Positions 18,898 through 27,456 of a DNA stretch of 64,000 nt are shown here, in pieces; the stretch's first letter is position 1; every line of letters begins with the position of its first letter. This DNA comes from JACXVD01 sp020446665 (GTDB lineage: Bacteria; Pseudomonadota; Alphaproteobacteria; Sphingomonadales; Sphingomonadaceae). The DNA is taken from the NCBI GenBank assembly GCA_041396905.1, contig JAWKXQ010000011.1, positions 1-64,000 on the forward strand. The letters run 5' to 3'. The notes under the pieces were generated by a model that saw only the letters and a program-made list of their open reading frames with translations, did not search any database and was not told the DNA's origin. The position numbers and the translations under genes were made by a program.

Positions 18898-19017
18898 TCA
18901 GTAGAGCTGGGGCAAGGAGACCGGCTCGTCGCGATCCTTCCCGGCAACTTCATCATCCCGCGGGTCGCAGGCGCTCACGGCGAAGCTGGCCAGCAAGAGG
19001 AGAAACAATGCCTTCAT
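18898..19017 (-). CDS. Small lipoprotein (39 residues)
   Basis: A short gene between the regulator and the hydrolase: ATG at 19017, stop TGA at 18898-18900. The protein begins MKALFLLLLASFAVSAC, a perfect signal peptide with the lipobox VSAC (Cys17), followed by a charged 22-residue tail rich in Asp, Glu and Arg. AAGGA stands seven bases before the ATG. Signal peptide, lipobox and ribosome site together make it a convincing gene despite its size. It would be anchored in the membrane facing the periplasm. Function unknown. Confidence 0.75.
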   Translation of the reverse strand: MKALFLLLLASFAVSACDPRDDEVAGKDRDEPVSLPQLY

Positions 19018-19038
19018 CGTCACGTCCTTACGATCACC

Positions 19039-19230
19039 CTATTCGGGCTGAAAGATGTCTTCGATCGGCAGGCCGAAAATTCCGGCAATACGAAAGGCGA
19101 GCGGGAGCGAGGGATCATAGCGACCGGTCTCGATTGCGTTCACGCTTTGCCGGGAAACCTCCAGCCGGTCGGCGAGTTCCTGCTGGCTCCAGTTGCGCTC
19201 TGCGCGCAGGACCTTGAGGCGGTTTTTCAC
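19039..19230 (-). CDS. Small Xre-family helix-turn-helix regulator (YozG-like)
   Basis: 63 residues, a single HTH_3 domain: LRAERNWSQQELADRLEVSRQSVNAIETGRYDPSLPLAFRIAGIFGLPIEDIF. This very short class is typically encoded beside membrane proteins and represses its own operon. Its start overlaps the preceding membrane-protein stop by four bases. The large dyad at 19849-19900 at the head of this run is an obvious candidate operator. Confidence 0.92.
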   Translation of the reverse strand: MKNRLKVLRAERNWSQQELADRLEVSRQSVNAIETGRYDPSLPLAFRIAGIFGLPIEDIFQPE

Positions 19231-19649
19231 GAGCAGGATCCCGCTGTGCCCATGGTGAGCTTGTTGTACAAGGCGCCGACGCCCAGCCCGATGAACCAGA
19301 AAAAGGCTGCGCCGAAGCCGCCATTCCCCTGCGGTACAAGTTCAAAATTCTGCAGGAACTCCCAAACCGTCATGATCGTCAGGCAAAAGCCGGTTGCGAC
19401 AAGGCATTGGCGCACGAGCAGAAGCTTTATGAATTCGTCGGTTTCTTCGATCAGGAAGCGCATGACTGCCCAGAACACCCCGATGATCGGCAATGCGGGG
19501 GCAATGGCCAGCGCCCATGCAGCAGTGCCGGAAACCATCTCATGCTTGAACAGCCAGACGGCAGCGAAGAGTGTGACGAGATAGATCGCCATCAGGGCGG
19601 CCAGTCGCCTTGTGTAGCGCCTGGCGGCCGGGCTCCAGCGAATTCCCAT
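19227..19649 (-). CDS. Small integral membrane protein
   Basis: 140 residues with four predicted membrane helices (about residues 16-34, 42-63, 78-96, 113-130). FLIEETDEFIKLLLVRQCL between helices two and three resembles the acidic EEXDE-type loop seen in small membrane proteins encoded next to YozG-like regulators. Function unknown. Encoded directly before the regulator gene and three bases after the smaller membrane protein, so almost certainly co-transcribed. Confidence 0.75.
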   Translation of the reverse strand: MGIRWSPAARRYTRRLAALMAIYLVTLFAAVWLFKHEMVSGTAAWALAIAPALPIIGVFWAVMRFLIEETDEFIKLLLVRQCLVATGFCLTIMTVWEFLQNFELVPQGNGGFGAAFFWFIGLGVGALYNKLTMGTAGSCS

Positions 19650-19652
19650 GGC

Positions 19653-19829
19653 TCAGCACCCCGTCTTTGCGCATTGGCGGTTCTTGCCCAGCCATGCGCC
19701 GGGGAAGATCGCCAGCAAGGCCAGCGGTGCCCATTGCGCGGCGGCATCGGGCACGATTTCGAACACCGCCAGCAGCGCAATCGCGATCATGACACTGGCC
19801 AGCAGCAAGGCCTTCTTTACCTGGGTCAT
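19653..19829 (-). CDS. Small membrane protein at the head of the regulator operon
   Basis: About 58 residues from the ATG at 19829, which has AGGGAG six bases upstream; further in-frame ATGs reach 19868 but overlap the upstream dyad. Two hydrophobic helices (ALLLASVMIAIALLAVF and WAPLALLAIFPGAWLG) and a short cysteine-containing tail (NRQCAKTGC). Unknown function. It is the first gene behind the 52-bp dyad, followed by another membrane protein and the Xre regulator. Confidence 0.7.
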   Translation of the reverse strand: MTQVKKALLLASVMIAIALLAVFEIVPDAAAQWAPLALLAIFPGAWLGKNRQCAKTGC

Positions 19830-19848
19830 ATCAAGCTCCCTTTTCATC

Positions 19849-19900
19849 ATGTAAAGCACCTTTGACATGATTCGCTGACGTTGTCAATGTTCCTTTACAT
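19849..19900. promoter_or_regulatory. 52-bp nested dyad, putative operator
   Basis: Outer arms ATGTAAAG (19849-19856) and CTTTACAT (19893-19900) and inner arms TTGACA (19862-19867) and TGTCAA (19882-19887) are exact inverted pairs sharing the same centre at 19874.5. It lies between the divergent minus-strand regulator operon and the plus-strand phoD gene, 20 bases upstream of the first minus-strand start. The coaxial symmetry suggests binding of two dimers, most simply the Xre regulator encoded in the operon. Confidence 0.6.
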
Positions 19901-19964
19901 AGTGACGCGGGTCCTTGCCATTTGCTGGCTTTCCAGCGGCTCTGCGCGCCGCTAAGCCTGCACC

Positions 19965-21605
19965 ATGTTCAAGACCGACTCACTGGCGCTGGATCGCCGC
20001 TCGCTGTTCCGCCTTGGCGGGCTGTCCACCATGCTGGCTGCGGGCAAGCTGGCGGCGCAGGATTTTGGCACCGGCTTCACCCATGGCGTGGCCAGCGGCG
20101 AGCCGGGGGCGGATCGGGTGTTGCTTTGGACCCGCTATGTCTCGGCGGACGAGGTCGCGCTGCAATTCGAGCTGGCGGAAGATGCCGAATTCACCCGCAT
20201 TGTTTCGGGCGGCATGGTGCGCGCCCATGCGGTGCATGATTTCTGTGCCAAGGCATGGGCCACCGGGCTGGAGCCTGGCCGGTGGTATTACTACCGCTTC
20301 ATCGCGCCCGATGGCGATACCAGCTGTGCCGGGCGCACGCGGACCTTGCCCGAAGGCGATGTCAGCCGGTTCCGGTTGGGGGTCTTCTCCTGCTCCAATA
20401 TGGGCTTCGGCTATTTCAACGCCTATGCCCATGCGACGCAGGCGGATGATATCGACTGCACCTTGCATCTGGGCGACTATTTCTACGAATATCCGCGCGG
20501 CGATTACCCGTCACGCGGGCAGTCCGTGCCTGAGCGCATCTTGTGGCCCGAACATGAGCTGGTTGCCCTGGCCGATTACCGCCTGCGCTATGCCACCTAT
20601 CGCGGTGACAAGGATTTGCGGCGGCTGCACCAGCTCTATCCGATGATTGCCGGATGGGACGACCACGAAAGCGCCAATGACAGCTGGAAAGATGGTGCGC
20701 AGAACCACCAGCCGGAAAGCGAAGGCGAATGGTCGGTGCGCAAGGCAGCGGCCATGCGCGCCTATCGTGAGTGGATGCCGGTTTCGGACGAGCCATGGGC
20801 ACACTATCAGGTTGGCAATCTCGCCACGCTCTATCGGCTAGAAACCCGCCTGACCGCGCGCGCCAAGCAGTTCAGCATTGGCGATATCATCAAGGGCAAG
20901 GCCTCCCCCGAAGCCATGGAAGCCGCGCTCACCGCCTTTCGTGAAGGTAGCTATGAGGACGCGTCGCGCGAAATGCTGGGGGCTGACCAGCTGGGCTGGC
21001 TGGCCGATGGCATGGCAGCCTCGCGCAAATCCGGTACGGTCTGGCAGGTGCTGGTGCAGCAAGTGCTGATGGGCAAGCTGGCCTCTCCGCCTGAATTGCT
21101 GGAAGGCGCCAGCGCACAGGCACCGGACTATGCCAAGGCCCGTCTGCAAACCGCCGCGCTCGCCAGCAAGGCCGGCTTACCCAGCAATTTCGATGCGTGG
21201 GATGGCTATCCGGCAGCGCGCAAGCGTGTGCTCTCCGCCGCGCAGAATGCCGGCGCGAACCTCATTTCACTGGCAGGGGACACGCATAATGCCTGGGCAT
21301 TTGACATGGCCCATGGCGGTGAAGCGGCAGGTATCGAATTTGCCGTGCAGGGGGTCACCTCGCCGGGGCTGGAAAGCTATCTTCGCGGGCTCGATCCCAA
21401 GCTGCTGGCTCGCACCGTGGTTGCCTTCAACCGGCAACTGCAATGGGCCGATACCAGCCAGCGCGGCTATATGGCAGTGGAGCTGACACCGGAACGCGCC
21501 AGTTGCGAATGGCGCTTCGTCGATACGATCCGACAGCGTTCCACGAAACTTGCTGCAACCCACCGGATGAGCGCAGCGGCAGGGGCCAACCGGCTGGATG
21601 CTTGA
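19965..21605 (+). CDS. phoD: Alkaline phosphatase D family protein, Tat-exported
   Basis: 546 residues. The N-terminus DRRSLFRLGGLSTMLAAG is a twin-arginine signal (Arg11-Arg12). The body matches PhoD: GVASGEPGADRVLLWTRY, FRLGVFSCSNMGFGYFNAY, LHLGDYFYEY, GWDDHESAND and SLAGDTHNAWAF supply the aspartates and histidines that bind the metal pair. PhoD enzymes are periplasmic phosphodiesterases/phosphomonoesterases that scavenge phosphate from esters. No Pho box was recognised upstream. It diverges from the small-membrane-protein operon. Confidence 0.92.
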   Translation: MFKTDSLALDRRSLFRLGGLSTMLAAGKLAAQDFGTGFTHGVASGEPGADRVLLWTRYVSADEVALQFELAEDAEFTRIVSGGMVRAHAVHDFCAKAWATGLEPGRWYYYRFIAPDGDTSCAGRTRTLPEGDVSRFRLGVFSCSNMGFGYFNAYAHATQADDIDCTLHLGDYFYEYPRGDYPSRGQSVPERILWPEHELVALADYRLRYATYRGDKDLRRLHQLYPMIAGWDDHESANDSWKDGAQNHQPESEGEWSVRKAAAMRAYREWMPVSDEPWAHYQVGNLATLYRLETRLTARAKQFSIGDIIKGKASPEAMEAALTAFREGSYEDASREMLGADQLGWLADGMAASRKSGTVWQVLVQQVLMGKLASPPELLEGASAQAPDYAKARLQTAALASKAGLPSNFDAWDGYPAARKRVLSAAQNAGANLISLAGDTHNAWAFDMAHGGEAAGIEFAVQGVTSPGLESYLRGLDPKLLARTVVAFNRQLQWADTSQRGYMAVELTPERASCEWRFVDTIRQRSTKLAATHRMSAAAGANRLDA

Positions 21606-21708
21606 ACCGCTTCCGCAAAGTCACACATAACTGGCCCCTTCCGGCTTGCGCCCGCATGTGCCATGGGCGCGGCACACGGTCGCAATGCCGAAACAAGAGA
21701 CGAGTGAC

Positions 21709-23718
21709 ATGAGTGAATTGCTGAAAATCAGCCTGCCCGACGGGTCTGTGCGCGAAATGCCGGTGGGGTCCTCCCCCGCTGATGTGGCCGCCGCCATCGG
21801 CCCCGGCCTCGCCAAGGCTGCGATTGCCGCGCGCGTGAATGGCGAATTGCGCGATCTGACGCGCCCTTTTGAAGGTGATGCCGAGCTCGCGCTGGTGACC
21901 AGCCGTGACGAGGAAGAGGCGCTGGAACTCGCCCGGCATGACTATGCCCATGTGCTGGCCGAAGCGGTGCAGGCGTTGTGGCCCGGCACGCAGATCACCT
22001 TTGGCCCGGCGACGGATGATGGCTTCTATTACGATGTGAAGGCACCGGCCGGCCGCGAACCCTTCAGCATGGATGATCTGCCCGCGATCGAAGGCAAGAT
22101 GCGGGACATCATCAAGGCTGACAAACCGCTCCGCCGCGAAGCATGGTCGCGCCAGCAGCTGATCGAGAAATGGGAAGCGGAAGGCGAAAGCTTCAAGGCC
22201 GAATGGGCCCGCGAACTGCCTGAGAATGAAGAGCTGACGGTCTATTGGTCAGGCGATGACTGGCTGGACATGTGCCGCGGCCCGCATCTGCCCTCCACCG
22301 GCAAGCTCGATCCCGATGCCTTCAAGCTGATGCGCGTTGCCGGGGCCTATTGGCGCGGCGACCAGAAGAATGCGCAGCTCACGCGCATCTATGGCACGGG
22401 CTGGCTCAACAAGAAGCAATTGAACGCGCATCTCACGCGGCTGGAAGAGGCCGCCAAGCGCGACCATCGCAAGCTGGGCCGCGAGATGGATCTGTTCCAT
22501 CTGCAGGAAGAGGCGCATGGCAGTGTCTTCTGGCATCCCAAGGGCTATCGCATCTGGCGCGAGCTGGAAGCCTATATGCGCCGCAAGATGGACGGTTCGG
22601 GCTATCGCGAGATCAAGACGCCGCAGCTGATGGATGTGCGGCAATGGACCCAGTCGGGCCATTGGGGCAAATATGCGGAGAACATGTTCGCCGTGCCCGA
22701 TATCGTCCCCGATGTGGATGAAGAAAGCGGTGCAGCTTCACCCAAAGTCGCCGCAGATGCAGACTGGATGGCGATCAAGCCGATGAACTGTCCGGCCCAT
22801 GTGCTGGTGTTCAAGCAGGGCATCACGTCCTATCGCGAGCTGCCGATCCGGCTGGGCGAAATGGGCTGCTGCCACCGCAATGAACCGCATGGCGCCCTGC
22901 ACGGGCTGATGCGGGTGCGCCAGTTCACGCAGGATGATGCCCATATCTTCTGCACTGAAGCGCAAGTCGTGGATGAAGTGCGCGCTTTCTGCCAGCTGGC
23001 CGACAGCGTCTATAAGGATTTCGGCTTCACCTATCACGTCAAGCTCGCCCTGCGCCCGGAAAAGCGCTTCGGCAGCGAGGCGGACTGGGACAAGGCGGAG
23101 CAGGAATTGCGCGATGCCGTGGCCGAAGCGGGCATGGCGAACGAGGAATATGGCTGGGAAGAACTGCCCGGCGAAGGGGCTTTCTATGCGCCCAAGCTGG
23201 AATGGCACCTGACCGATGCGATTGGCCGCACCTGGCAGGTCGGCACGATCCAGGGCGACCGCGTGCTACCCGAACGGCTCGATGCGACCTATATTGGCGA
23301 AGATGGCGGCAAGCATCGCCCGGTGATGCTCCACCGCGCAATCTTCGGCTCTTACGAGCGTTTCATCGGTATCCTGATCGAACATTTCGCAGGGCGTCTG
23401 CCGGCATGGCTGGCCCCGGTACAGGCCGTGGTGGCGACAATTGTCTCCGATGCCGATAGCTATGCCAATGATGTCGTGGCGAAGCTGGCAGCCGCCGGTA
23501 TCCGCGTCGAAAGCGATCTGCGCAACGAGAAGATCAACTACAAGGTGCGCGAACATTCGCTGGCCAAGGTGCCATACATGCTGGTCGTCGGCATGCGCGA
23601 GGCGGAAGAGGGCACGGTTGCGCTGCGCACTCTGGGCGAACAGCAGCAGCGTGTCCTGCCGCTCGACGAAGCGATTGCCTTGCTGAAGGATGCGGCGACC
23701 CCGCCTGACCTGAAGTGA
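21709..23718 (+). CDS. thrS: Threonine--tRNA ligase
   Basis: 669 residues from the ATG at 21709, where the TGS domain begins (LLKISLPDGSVREMPVGSSPADVA). Then the editing domain (HDYAHVLAEAVQALWPGTQITFGP with its metal-binding histidine, and DMCRGPHLPSTG), the class II catalytic core (NEPHGALHGLMRVRQFTQDDAHIFC; PMNCPAHVLVFK) and the anticodon-binding domain at the C-terminus. All domains of a full-length bacterial ThrS are present. The frame extends upstream to 21646 but without homologous text. A methyltransferase-like gene follows after 7 bases. Confidence 0.97.
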   Translation: MSELLKISLPDGSVREMPVGSSPADVAAAIGPGLAKAAIAARVNGELRDLTRPFEGDAELALVTSRDEEEALELARHDYAHVLAEAVQALWPGTQITFGPATDDGFYYDVKAPAGREPFSMDDLPAIEGKMRDIIKADKPLRREAWSRQQLIEKWEAEGESFKAEWARELPENEELTVYWSGDDWLDMCRGPHLPSTGKLDPDAFKLMRVAGAYWRGDQKNAQLTRIYGTGWLNKKQLNAHLTRLEEAAKRDHRKLGREMDLFHLQEEAHGSVFWHPKGYRIWRELEAYMRRKMDGSGYREIKTPQLMDVRQWTQSGHWGKYAENMFAVPDIVPDVDEESGAASPKVAADADWMAIKPMNCPAHVLVFKQGITSYRELPIRLGEMGCCHRNEPHGALHGLMRVRQFTQDDAHIFCTEAQVVDEVRAFCQLADSVYKDFGFTYHVKLALRPEKRFGSEADWDKAEQELRDAVAEAGMANEEYGWEELPGEGAFYAPKLEWHLTDAIGRTWQVGTIQGDRVLPERLDATYIGEDGGKHRPVMLHRAIFGSYERFIGILIEHFAGRLPAWLAPVQAVVATIVSDADSYANDVVAKLAAAGIRVESDLRNEKINYKVREHSLAKVPYMLVVGMREAEEGTVALRTLGEQQQRVLPLDEAIALLKDAATPPDLK

Positions 23719-23725
23719 TGCGCGC

Positions 23726-24403
23726 ATGATCCAGCGCGAACATCTCGGCACGGCGCATGTGCCGGGGGGCGAAACGCTCGAACTTTATCGCCATGATCGC
23801 GATTTCATGATCGTGATGGGGCATAATGAGCTGATGAGCAGCCGCAAATGGGGCAGCGAAGAGGCGCTGGCGACGATGACGCTGGAGCGGCTGGGACAAC
23901 CCGCCGCGCCGCAGATGCTGATCGGCGGCTATGGCATGGGTTTCACCCTGCGCGCTGCGCTGGCACGTGTCGGGCCGCAGGCAAAGCTGACGGTGGCGGA
24001 ACTGGTGCCGGAAATCATCGAATGGGCGCGTGGCCCGATGGCGGAGCTGGCTGCGGGCTGTCTGGACGATCCGCGCGTGACCTTGCGCATGGGGGACGTG
24101 GCAGAGGCGATCGGCGCCCGGCCCGGCGCGTGGGATGCGATCCTGCTCGATGTCGATAATGGGCCGGACGGGCTGGTGCGGGCAGAAAATGACGCGCTTT
24201 ATTCGCCCGCCGGGCTGAAAATCGCGCGCAAGGCCCTGCGCCCCGGCGGGGTGCTCGCGATCTGGTCCGCTGCGCCTGACCCTTCCTTCACCCGGCGGCT
24301 GAAAAAGGCAGGCTTCGAGGTAGATGAACGCATCGTGGCCTCGCGTTCCAACGGCAAGGGGCCGAAACACGTAATCTGGTTTGCGCGGCCATTTTCACGC
24401 TGA
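23726..24403 (+). CDS. Spermidine-synthase-like SAM/dcSAM-binding protein
   Basis: 225 residues, a Rossmann-fold domain similar to the spermidine synthase catalytic half: MLIGGYGMGFTLRAALARVG (glycine-rich loop), LTVAELVPEIIEWARG, VTLRMGDVAEAI and DAILLDVDNGPDGLV. The N-terminal tetramerising strands are reduced. Family members annotated this way in alphaproteobacteria have no settled substrate, so polyamine synthesis is not assumed. It follows thrS by 7 bases on the same strand. Confidence 0.8.
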   Translation: MIQREHLGTAHVPGGETLELYRHDRDFMIVMGHNELMSSRKWGSEEALATMTLERLGQPAAPQMLIGGYGMGFTLRAALARVGPQAKLTVAELVPEIIEWARGPMAELAAGCLDDPRVTLRMGDVAEAIGARPGAWDAILLDVDNGPDGLVRAENDALYSPAGLKIARKALRPGGVLAIWSAAPDPSFTRRLKKAGFEVDERIVASRSNGKGPKHVIWFARPFSR

Positions 24404-24493
24404 ATTTTGCGGCTGCGCGCCTTTGTGTGATTCAGTAATCCGCCATCATTTGCTGTTATGGCGATAAGCGGATTACGGGGACCAGATCGCATC

Positions 24494-25573
24494 ATGACAG
24501 CTACTGACATGCCAGCCAGCGAAACACTGGATATCAGCCGGATCGACGAAGAAGATATCCGGCTGACCACCGGCTTTGCTGATATCTTCACGGCGATCCT
24601 GCTGGGCTTTGGCATCAGCTTGCTGATCGGGATCGGGTTCTGGCTCGGCGGTTTTGTAGTGGTCGGCGTCGCCTTTGCGCTGGCCCGGCCGCTGGTCGAG
24701 ACGCGTCGCTTTGCTGCCTGCGCCAATGTGCTGGCGGTGGGCGTTGCGCTGGGCACCGGGGTGCTGGTTTCGCTGGCGGACGCGGTTATGCTGGTGCTGA
24801 TAGCCGGCCTGTGCGCGGCCTTCTGGTATTTCTACCGTGTGCCGCTGGCCCTCGCGCTGGCAATTGCCGCGCTGGCTGCGATGATCGTCTTGCTGCTGAC
24901 CAGCGTTTTCCAGATGAGCTGGGCGCTCCACCCCGCGCTGGCACTGGCGGATGGCCGGTCCGAAGTTCTGGCAATGGGCCTGCTGCTCTTCGCTGCGGCC
25001 ATGTGGTATGATGCGAAAGACCGGCTGCGCCAGACGCGGATGTCCGCCGTGGCTTTCTGGCTCCATCTCGGGGCCGCCCCGCTGTTCGTGCATGGCCTGT
25101 TTGCTGCACTCGGGACTGATCCTTGGCGCGGTGAAACGGCCAGCCCGGCGCTGGTATTCCCGCTGTTTGCGATTCTGACGCTGATCTCGCTGGTGATCGA
25201 CCGGCGGCCGCTGCTGGCTTCGTCCTTTGTTTATATGGTCGGAGCGACCGGAAACCTGCTTTACGGCACGGGCGGCAAGGAAGACCAGGTCGCTCCGGCG
25301 CTGAATGCAGCGATGGCACCGGCGGTGATCGGTGTCTTGCTGCTGTTCCTTGCGGCTGGCTGGTCGCCCCTGCGTGGCTGGCTGCTGGCGCTGCTCCCCG
25401 AAACGCTCACTCGCCATCTGCCGCCACCTGCGCAGCACGCGATCCCGCAACCCGTCGAAGACCGCGCGCCCGACCTGCCCGAGGCGGAAAGCGAGCCGGT
25501 GCGGCTGGTGCTCGGCTTAACGACCTGCTTGTGGCTTTGGGTGCGGCCTCGCTGTTTGTCGGGGCCATTGTAA
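24494..25573 (+). CDS. Polytopic membrane protein, first half of a tandem-duplicated protein (likely frameshifted)
   Basis: About 359 residues with roughly nine hydrophobic helices. The start at 24494 is preferred over 24458 because GGGGA lies upstream and the resulting N-terminus (MTATDMPASETLDISRID) is hydrophilic. The proline-rich linker near residue 320 leads into EPVRLVLG, which parallels EDIRLTTG near the N-terminus and so begins a second copy of the fold. After codon 25514-25516 the frame loses homology and stops at 25571-25573, while the minus-one frame continues the expected helix (see the entry that follows). Function unknown. Confidence 0.6.
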   Translation: MTATDMPASETLDISRIDEEDIRLTTGFADIFTAILLGFGISLLIGIGFWLGGFVVVGVAFALARPLVETRRFAACANVLAVGVALGTGVLVSLADAVMLVLIAGLCAAFWYFYRVPLALALAIAALAAMIVLLLTSVFQMSWALHPALALADGRSEVLAMGLLLFAAAMWYDAKDRLRQTRMSAVAFWLHLGAAPLFVHGLFAALGTDPWRGETASPALVFPLFAILTLISLVIDRRPLLASSFVYMVGATGNLLYGTGGKEDQVAPALNAAMAPAVIGVLLLFLAAGWSPLRGWLLALLPETLTRHLPPPAQHAIPQPVEDRAPDLPEAESEPVRLVLGLTTCLWLWVRPRCLSGPL

Positions 25574-26452
25574 TTGGCGCTATTATCACCATCTGCCACG
25601 CCTGAGCTTAACGGGCCAGAGGCTGCGCGCAGATTCTTCGGGTCTTTCAGTATATGGCCGCCCCTCCTGATCCCGGCGGCGGCCATGTGGGCGGTGGCGG
25701 AATATTTCGTGCGCATTCGCCGGATGGCCTGGCCTGCAATTACTTCTGCCTTGGGCTTTGCGCTGGTAACGGGGCTGGGCAGTGTGTTGCTGGCCGTCCA
25801 GTTTGCAATCGGGCGCTTTCCTGACTTGCTGGAACGGCGCTTCAGTGAGGCAGTGGCGATGCCGTTCGGTTTCATAATTGGCTGCGTCTTGCTGGCCAGT
25901 CTGGCCGGGCTTGCGGCCAATATGGCCTTCTGGTGGCGGCATCGCCTGCCGATCAGCTTTGCGCTGGGCATTGCCGCGCTGTGGCCACTGGCTGGTGCAG
26001 ACCTGATCGCCGCCGGTCTGACTGATCCGGACCGGGCAGAGCCGCTATTCGGCTGGCAATGGCGCATGGGCCTGTTCGGGCTGGCGGTGTTTGCCGGTGC
26101 GATGGTGTGGGACCGCAGCGACAAGGGGCGGGAAACACAACGTGCCGACATCGCCTTCTGGCTGCATTTGCTGGCGAGCTTCCTGCTGATCCCGCTCGCG
26201 TTCCATCTGCTGCCCGATGGCCCGGCGGCGTTCCTGCTCGCTCTGGTCGGTCTTGTTATTCTGGTGCTGGTGGCACTGGTGATTGATCGCCGGGCACCGC
26301 TGGCTGTCGCGCTGCCCTTTGCCCTGTCCACCGTACCGGGAGACCTTGCGCTGATTGGCGACTTGGCCTTGATCGGCGGCTTGCTGGCGCTGGCGCTGCA
26401 ATGGGAGAAAGTGCGCGGCTGGGCCTTTGGCTGGCTGCAACCAGCCGCTTAA
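25574..26452 (+). CDS. Polytopic membrane protein, second half of the duplicated protein (start doubtful)
   Basis: 292 residues with about eight helices, homologous in layout to the first half (AFWLHLLASFLLIPLAF here versus AFWLHLGAAPLFVHGLF there; LVIDRRAPLA versus LVIDRRPLLA). The only start available is a TTG directly after the preceding stop, without a ribosome site. Between 25516 and about 25590 another frame encodes LNDLLVALGAASLFVGAIVIG, the helix that should open this half. The simplest reading is one long protein broken by two opposing single-base shifts. Ends four bases into the convergent agmatine deiminase gene. Confidence 0.55.
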   Translation: MALLSPSATPELNGPEAARRFFGSFSIWPPLLIPAAAMWAVAEYFVRIRRMAWPAITSALGFALVTGLGSVLLAVQFAIGRFPDLLERRFSEAVAMPFGFIIGCVLLASLAGLAANMAFWWRHRLPISFALGIAALWPLAGADLIAAGLTDPDRAEPLFGWQWRMGLFGLAVFAGAMVWDRSDKGRETQRADIAFWLHLLASFLLIPLAFHLLPDGPAAFLLALVGLVILVLVALVIDRRAPLAVALPFALSTVPGDLALIGDLALIGGLLALALQWEKVRGWAFGWLQPAA

Positions 26453-27429
26453 GCGAGCGATGGCATTTGCTGGCTGGCGCAATGGAAACCGCCGCCGCCC
26501 GCCAGCACGGCATCACCGGGAAGGCCAATAGTTGCGCGGTCCGGGAAATGCTCGGCAATCGCCTCTACGCCCTCTGAATCATGCGGCGTCCCGAATGTGG
26601 GCACTACGACGAGATGGCTGGTGATGGCGAAATTGACATAGCTGGCGGGCTCAACGCGTCCGTCACGTTCGACCCGGCCGGGGGAGGGGATTTCAGCCAC
26701 TTCTATGCCCGCTGCCTCCGCGCGCGCCTTGGCATCGGCATAGATAGCCGCATTCGGATCATCCGCCCCGGTCGCGCGCGGCAGCACCAGCCGGTTGGGC
26801 GCAACGAAGCGGGCGAGATTATCGACATGACCATCGGTATGGTCATTGATCAGCCCGTCCCCCAGCCACAACACCCGGCCAAAGCCGAGATCACGCGCCA
26901 GCCGCGCTTCGATCTCTGCGCGGGTCAGCTGCGGGTTGCGATTGGGGTTGAGCAGGCATTGCTCGGTCGTGGCGACCAGCCCGGTGCCGTCGCAATCCAG
27001 CGCGCCGCCTTCCAGCACCCAGTCCGAGTTGATAACCGCCAGCCCGGCATCGCGCGCCAGCTCTGCGCCGATTTCCTGATCGCCTTGCATCAGATATTTG
27101 CCGCCCCAGCCGTTAAACCGGCAGCGCAAGGCCGTGCGGTGCGCCCCATTGCTCAGCACCAGCGGGCCGGTATCGCGCAGCCAGATATCGCCATAGGTGC
27201 GCCGTTCCAGCGTCACCGCCGCGCTGCACAGGCTGCGCGCGCGCGCTTCGTTTGCTTCATCGCGCACCAACAGGCGCACTGGCTGCCCGCTTTCCGCCAC
27301 GGCATTGGCGCAAGCCGCGATCTGTTCCTGCGCAGCCTCCAGAAAGCCCGGCCATTCCTCTCCATCATGCGGGAAGCCGATCCACAGCCAGTCCTGCGGC
27401 GCCCATTCGGGCGGCATGGTAAAGCGCAT
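26449..27429 (-). CDS. aguA: Agmatine deiminase
   Basis: 326 residues of the peptidyl-arginine-deiminase superfamily. It hydrolyses agmatine to N-carbamoylputrescine and ammonia. WIGFPHDGEEW at the N-terminus, YGDIWLRDTGP, NGWGGKY, LEGGALDCDG, DHTDGHVDNLARF and the catalytic cysteine (Cys317) in GGGGFHCASQQMP give all the guanidino-group hydrolase signature residues. This supplies putrescine from agmatine. The gene faces the membrane-protein gene with the two stop codons interlocked in TTAA. Confidence 0.93.
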   Translation of the reverse strand: MRFTMPPEWAPQDWLWIGFPHDGEEWPGFLEAAQEQIAACANAVAESGQPVRLLVRDEANEARARSLCSAAVTLERRTYGDIWLRDTGPLVLSNGAHRTALRCRFNGWGGKYLMQGDQEIGAELARDAGLAVINSDWVLEGGALDCDGTGLVATTEQCLLNPNRNPQLTRAEIEARLARDLGFGRVLWLGDGLINDHTDGHVDNLARFVAPNRLVLPRATGADDPNAAIYADAKARAEAAGIEVAEIPSPGRVERDGRVEPASYVNFAITSHLVVVPTFGTPHDSEGVEAIAEHFPDRATIGLPGDAVLAGGGGFHCASQQMPSLA

Positions 27430-27456
27430 TACTCAGTCCCGTCGAAGCGAAGGCGG

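Noticed and set aside
24473..25450. Glutamine/arginine-rich minus-strand frame
   Set aside because: Shadow of the duplicated membrane protein; low-complexity and without motif.
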